Source: Alcaligenes faecalis (lineage in GTDB: Bacteria > Pseudomonadota > Gammaproteobacteria > Burkholderiales > Burkholderiaceae_B). Taken from it: a stretch of DNA of 64,000 nt. Positions 63,792 to 64,000 of this stretch are shown here, piece by piece. The notes under the pieces were generated by a model that saw nothing but the letters and a program-made list of their open reading frames with translations, did no database searches and was not told the origin of the DNA. Both the position numbers and the translations under genes were made by a program. Location of the stretch: the NCBI RefSeq assembly GCF_009497775.1, contig NZ_CP031012.1:3561235-3625234 (forward strand), given 5' to 3'. Positions within the stretch are counted from its first letter, which is position 1; the number at the start of each line of letters is the position of its first letter.

Positions 63792-64000
63792 TTAAACACC
63801 ACCTTCATAACCCGCTTGCCGCCAGGCATCAAAAACACAAATTGCCACGGCGTTGGACAGGTTCAAGCTGCGTTGGCCCGTCAACATGGGCAGGCGAATC
63901 CGCTGTTCCTTAGGAAACAGTGCAAGTTGCTCGGCAGACAAGCCTGCGGTTTCGCGGCCAAACACAAACACATCACCCGGCTGAAAGCTTTGTTCGGCCA
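63792..64000 (-). CDS. trmL: TrmL-like tRNA 2'-O-methyltransferase, 5' part outside the window
   Basis: The last 69 codons of a SPOUT methyltransferase read leftward from the window edge: VFVFGRETAGLSAEQL, then RIRLPM and the knot motif RSLNLSNAVAICVFDAW, ending GYEGGV. These are the C-terminal motifs of TrmL, which 2'-O-methylates the wobble base of leucine tRNAs. Only the 3' end is present, so the start and full length cannot be judged. Confidence 0.9.
   Translation of the reverse strand, partial: AEQSFQPGDVFVFGRETAGLSAEQLALFPKEQRIRLPMLTGQRSLNLSNAVAICVFDAWRQAGYEGGV

Overview
The window looks like ordinary chromosome of a betaproteobacterium of the order Burkholderiales, most like an Alcaligenaceae member such as Alcaligenes. 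This is inferred from gene order and family content, not from a database search. The clues are gpmA/envC/ctpA/moeB divergent from rhodanese/grxC/secB/gpsA, the ubiE/Tim44/ubiJ/ubiB block, hpf/ptsN/hprK/rapZ, a Bug-type tripartite tricarboxylate receptor and a giant DUF3683-type flavoprotein. I see no rRNA, tRNA, CRISPR array, insertion sequence or prophage. Both window edges cut genes: thiG on the left and a trmL-like gene on the right.

Layout. 1-4350 (+): thiG (partial), thiD, mtnN, a PIMT-like methyltransferase and tolC. 4580-10460 (-): the heptose adenylyltransferase rfaE2 and a ferritin-like di-iron protein, then the ubiquinone block ubiE, a Tim44-like protein, ubiJ and ubiB. 10710-14960 (+): phoB-phoR, then a VOC protein joined to 5-oxoprolinase subunits pxpB-pxpC. 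14960-18500 (+): an AT-rich spacer, a promoter, an M-box (ykoK-type) magnesium riboswitch and three tandem CorA-family genes. 18565-25625: ilvA (-), a YqaA-like membrane protein, the 1313-residue flavin/iron-sulfur oxidoreductase and a HugZ-like protein. 25930-31790 (+): a roughly 3 kb tandem duplication, each copy carrying a subtilase autotransporter. 31930-39510 (-): apt, then cytochrome bd oxidase with its assembly transporter and a GbsR/MarR-type regulator (regulator-cydA-cydB-cydX-cydD-cydC). 39670-47470 (+): LPS transport and Kdo genes (kdsD, kdsC, lptC, lptA, lptB), hpf, the nitrogen-PTS/RapZ block and rlpA. 47560-52660: rsmI (-), then yraN, gmhA/diaA, dolP, a TlpA-like thioredoxin, argB and a HAD nucleotidase. 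52670-55245: an aldehyde dehydrogenase divergent from an AraC regulator. 55265-60055 (-): moeB/thiF, ctpA, envC and gpmA. 60150-63500 (+): rhodanese, grxC, secB, gpsA and a Bug receptor. 63792-64000 (-): the trmL 3' end.

Most of the window is conserved housekeeping: envelope biogenesis, quinone and bd-oxidase respiration, division and secretion. Three parts stand out. The first is the M-box leader ahead of three diverged CorA paralogs, the middle of which has SMN in place of the signature GMN motif. The second is the tandem autotransporter protease pair, whose beta-domains are nearly identical while loops in the protease domain differ. The third is the cyd operon that starts with its own GbsR/MarR-type regulator, with a perfect 18-bp palindrome just upstream of the start codon.
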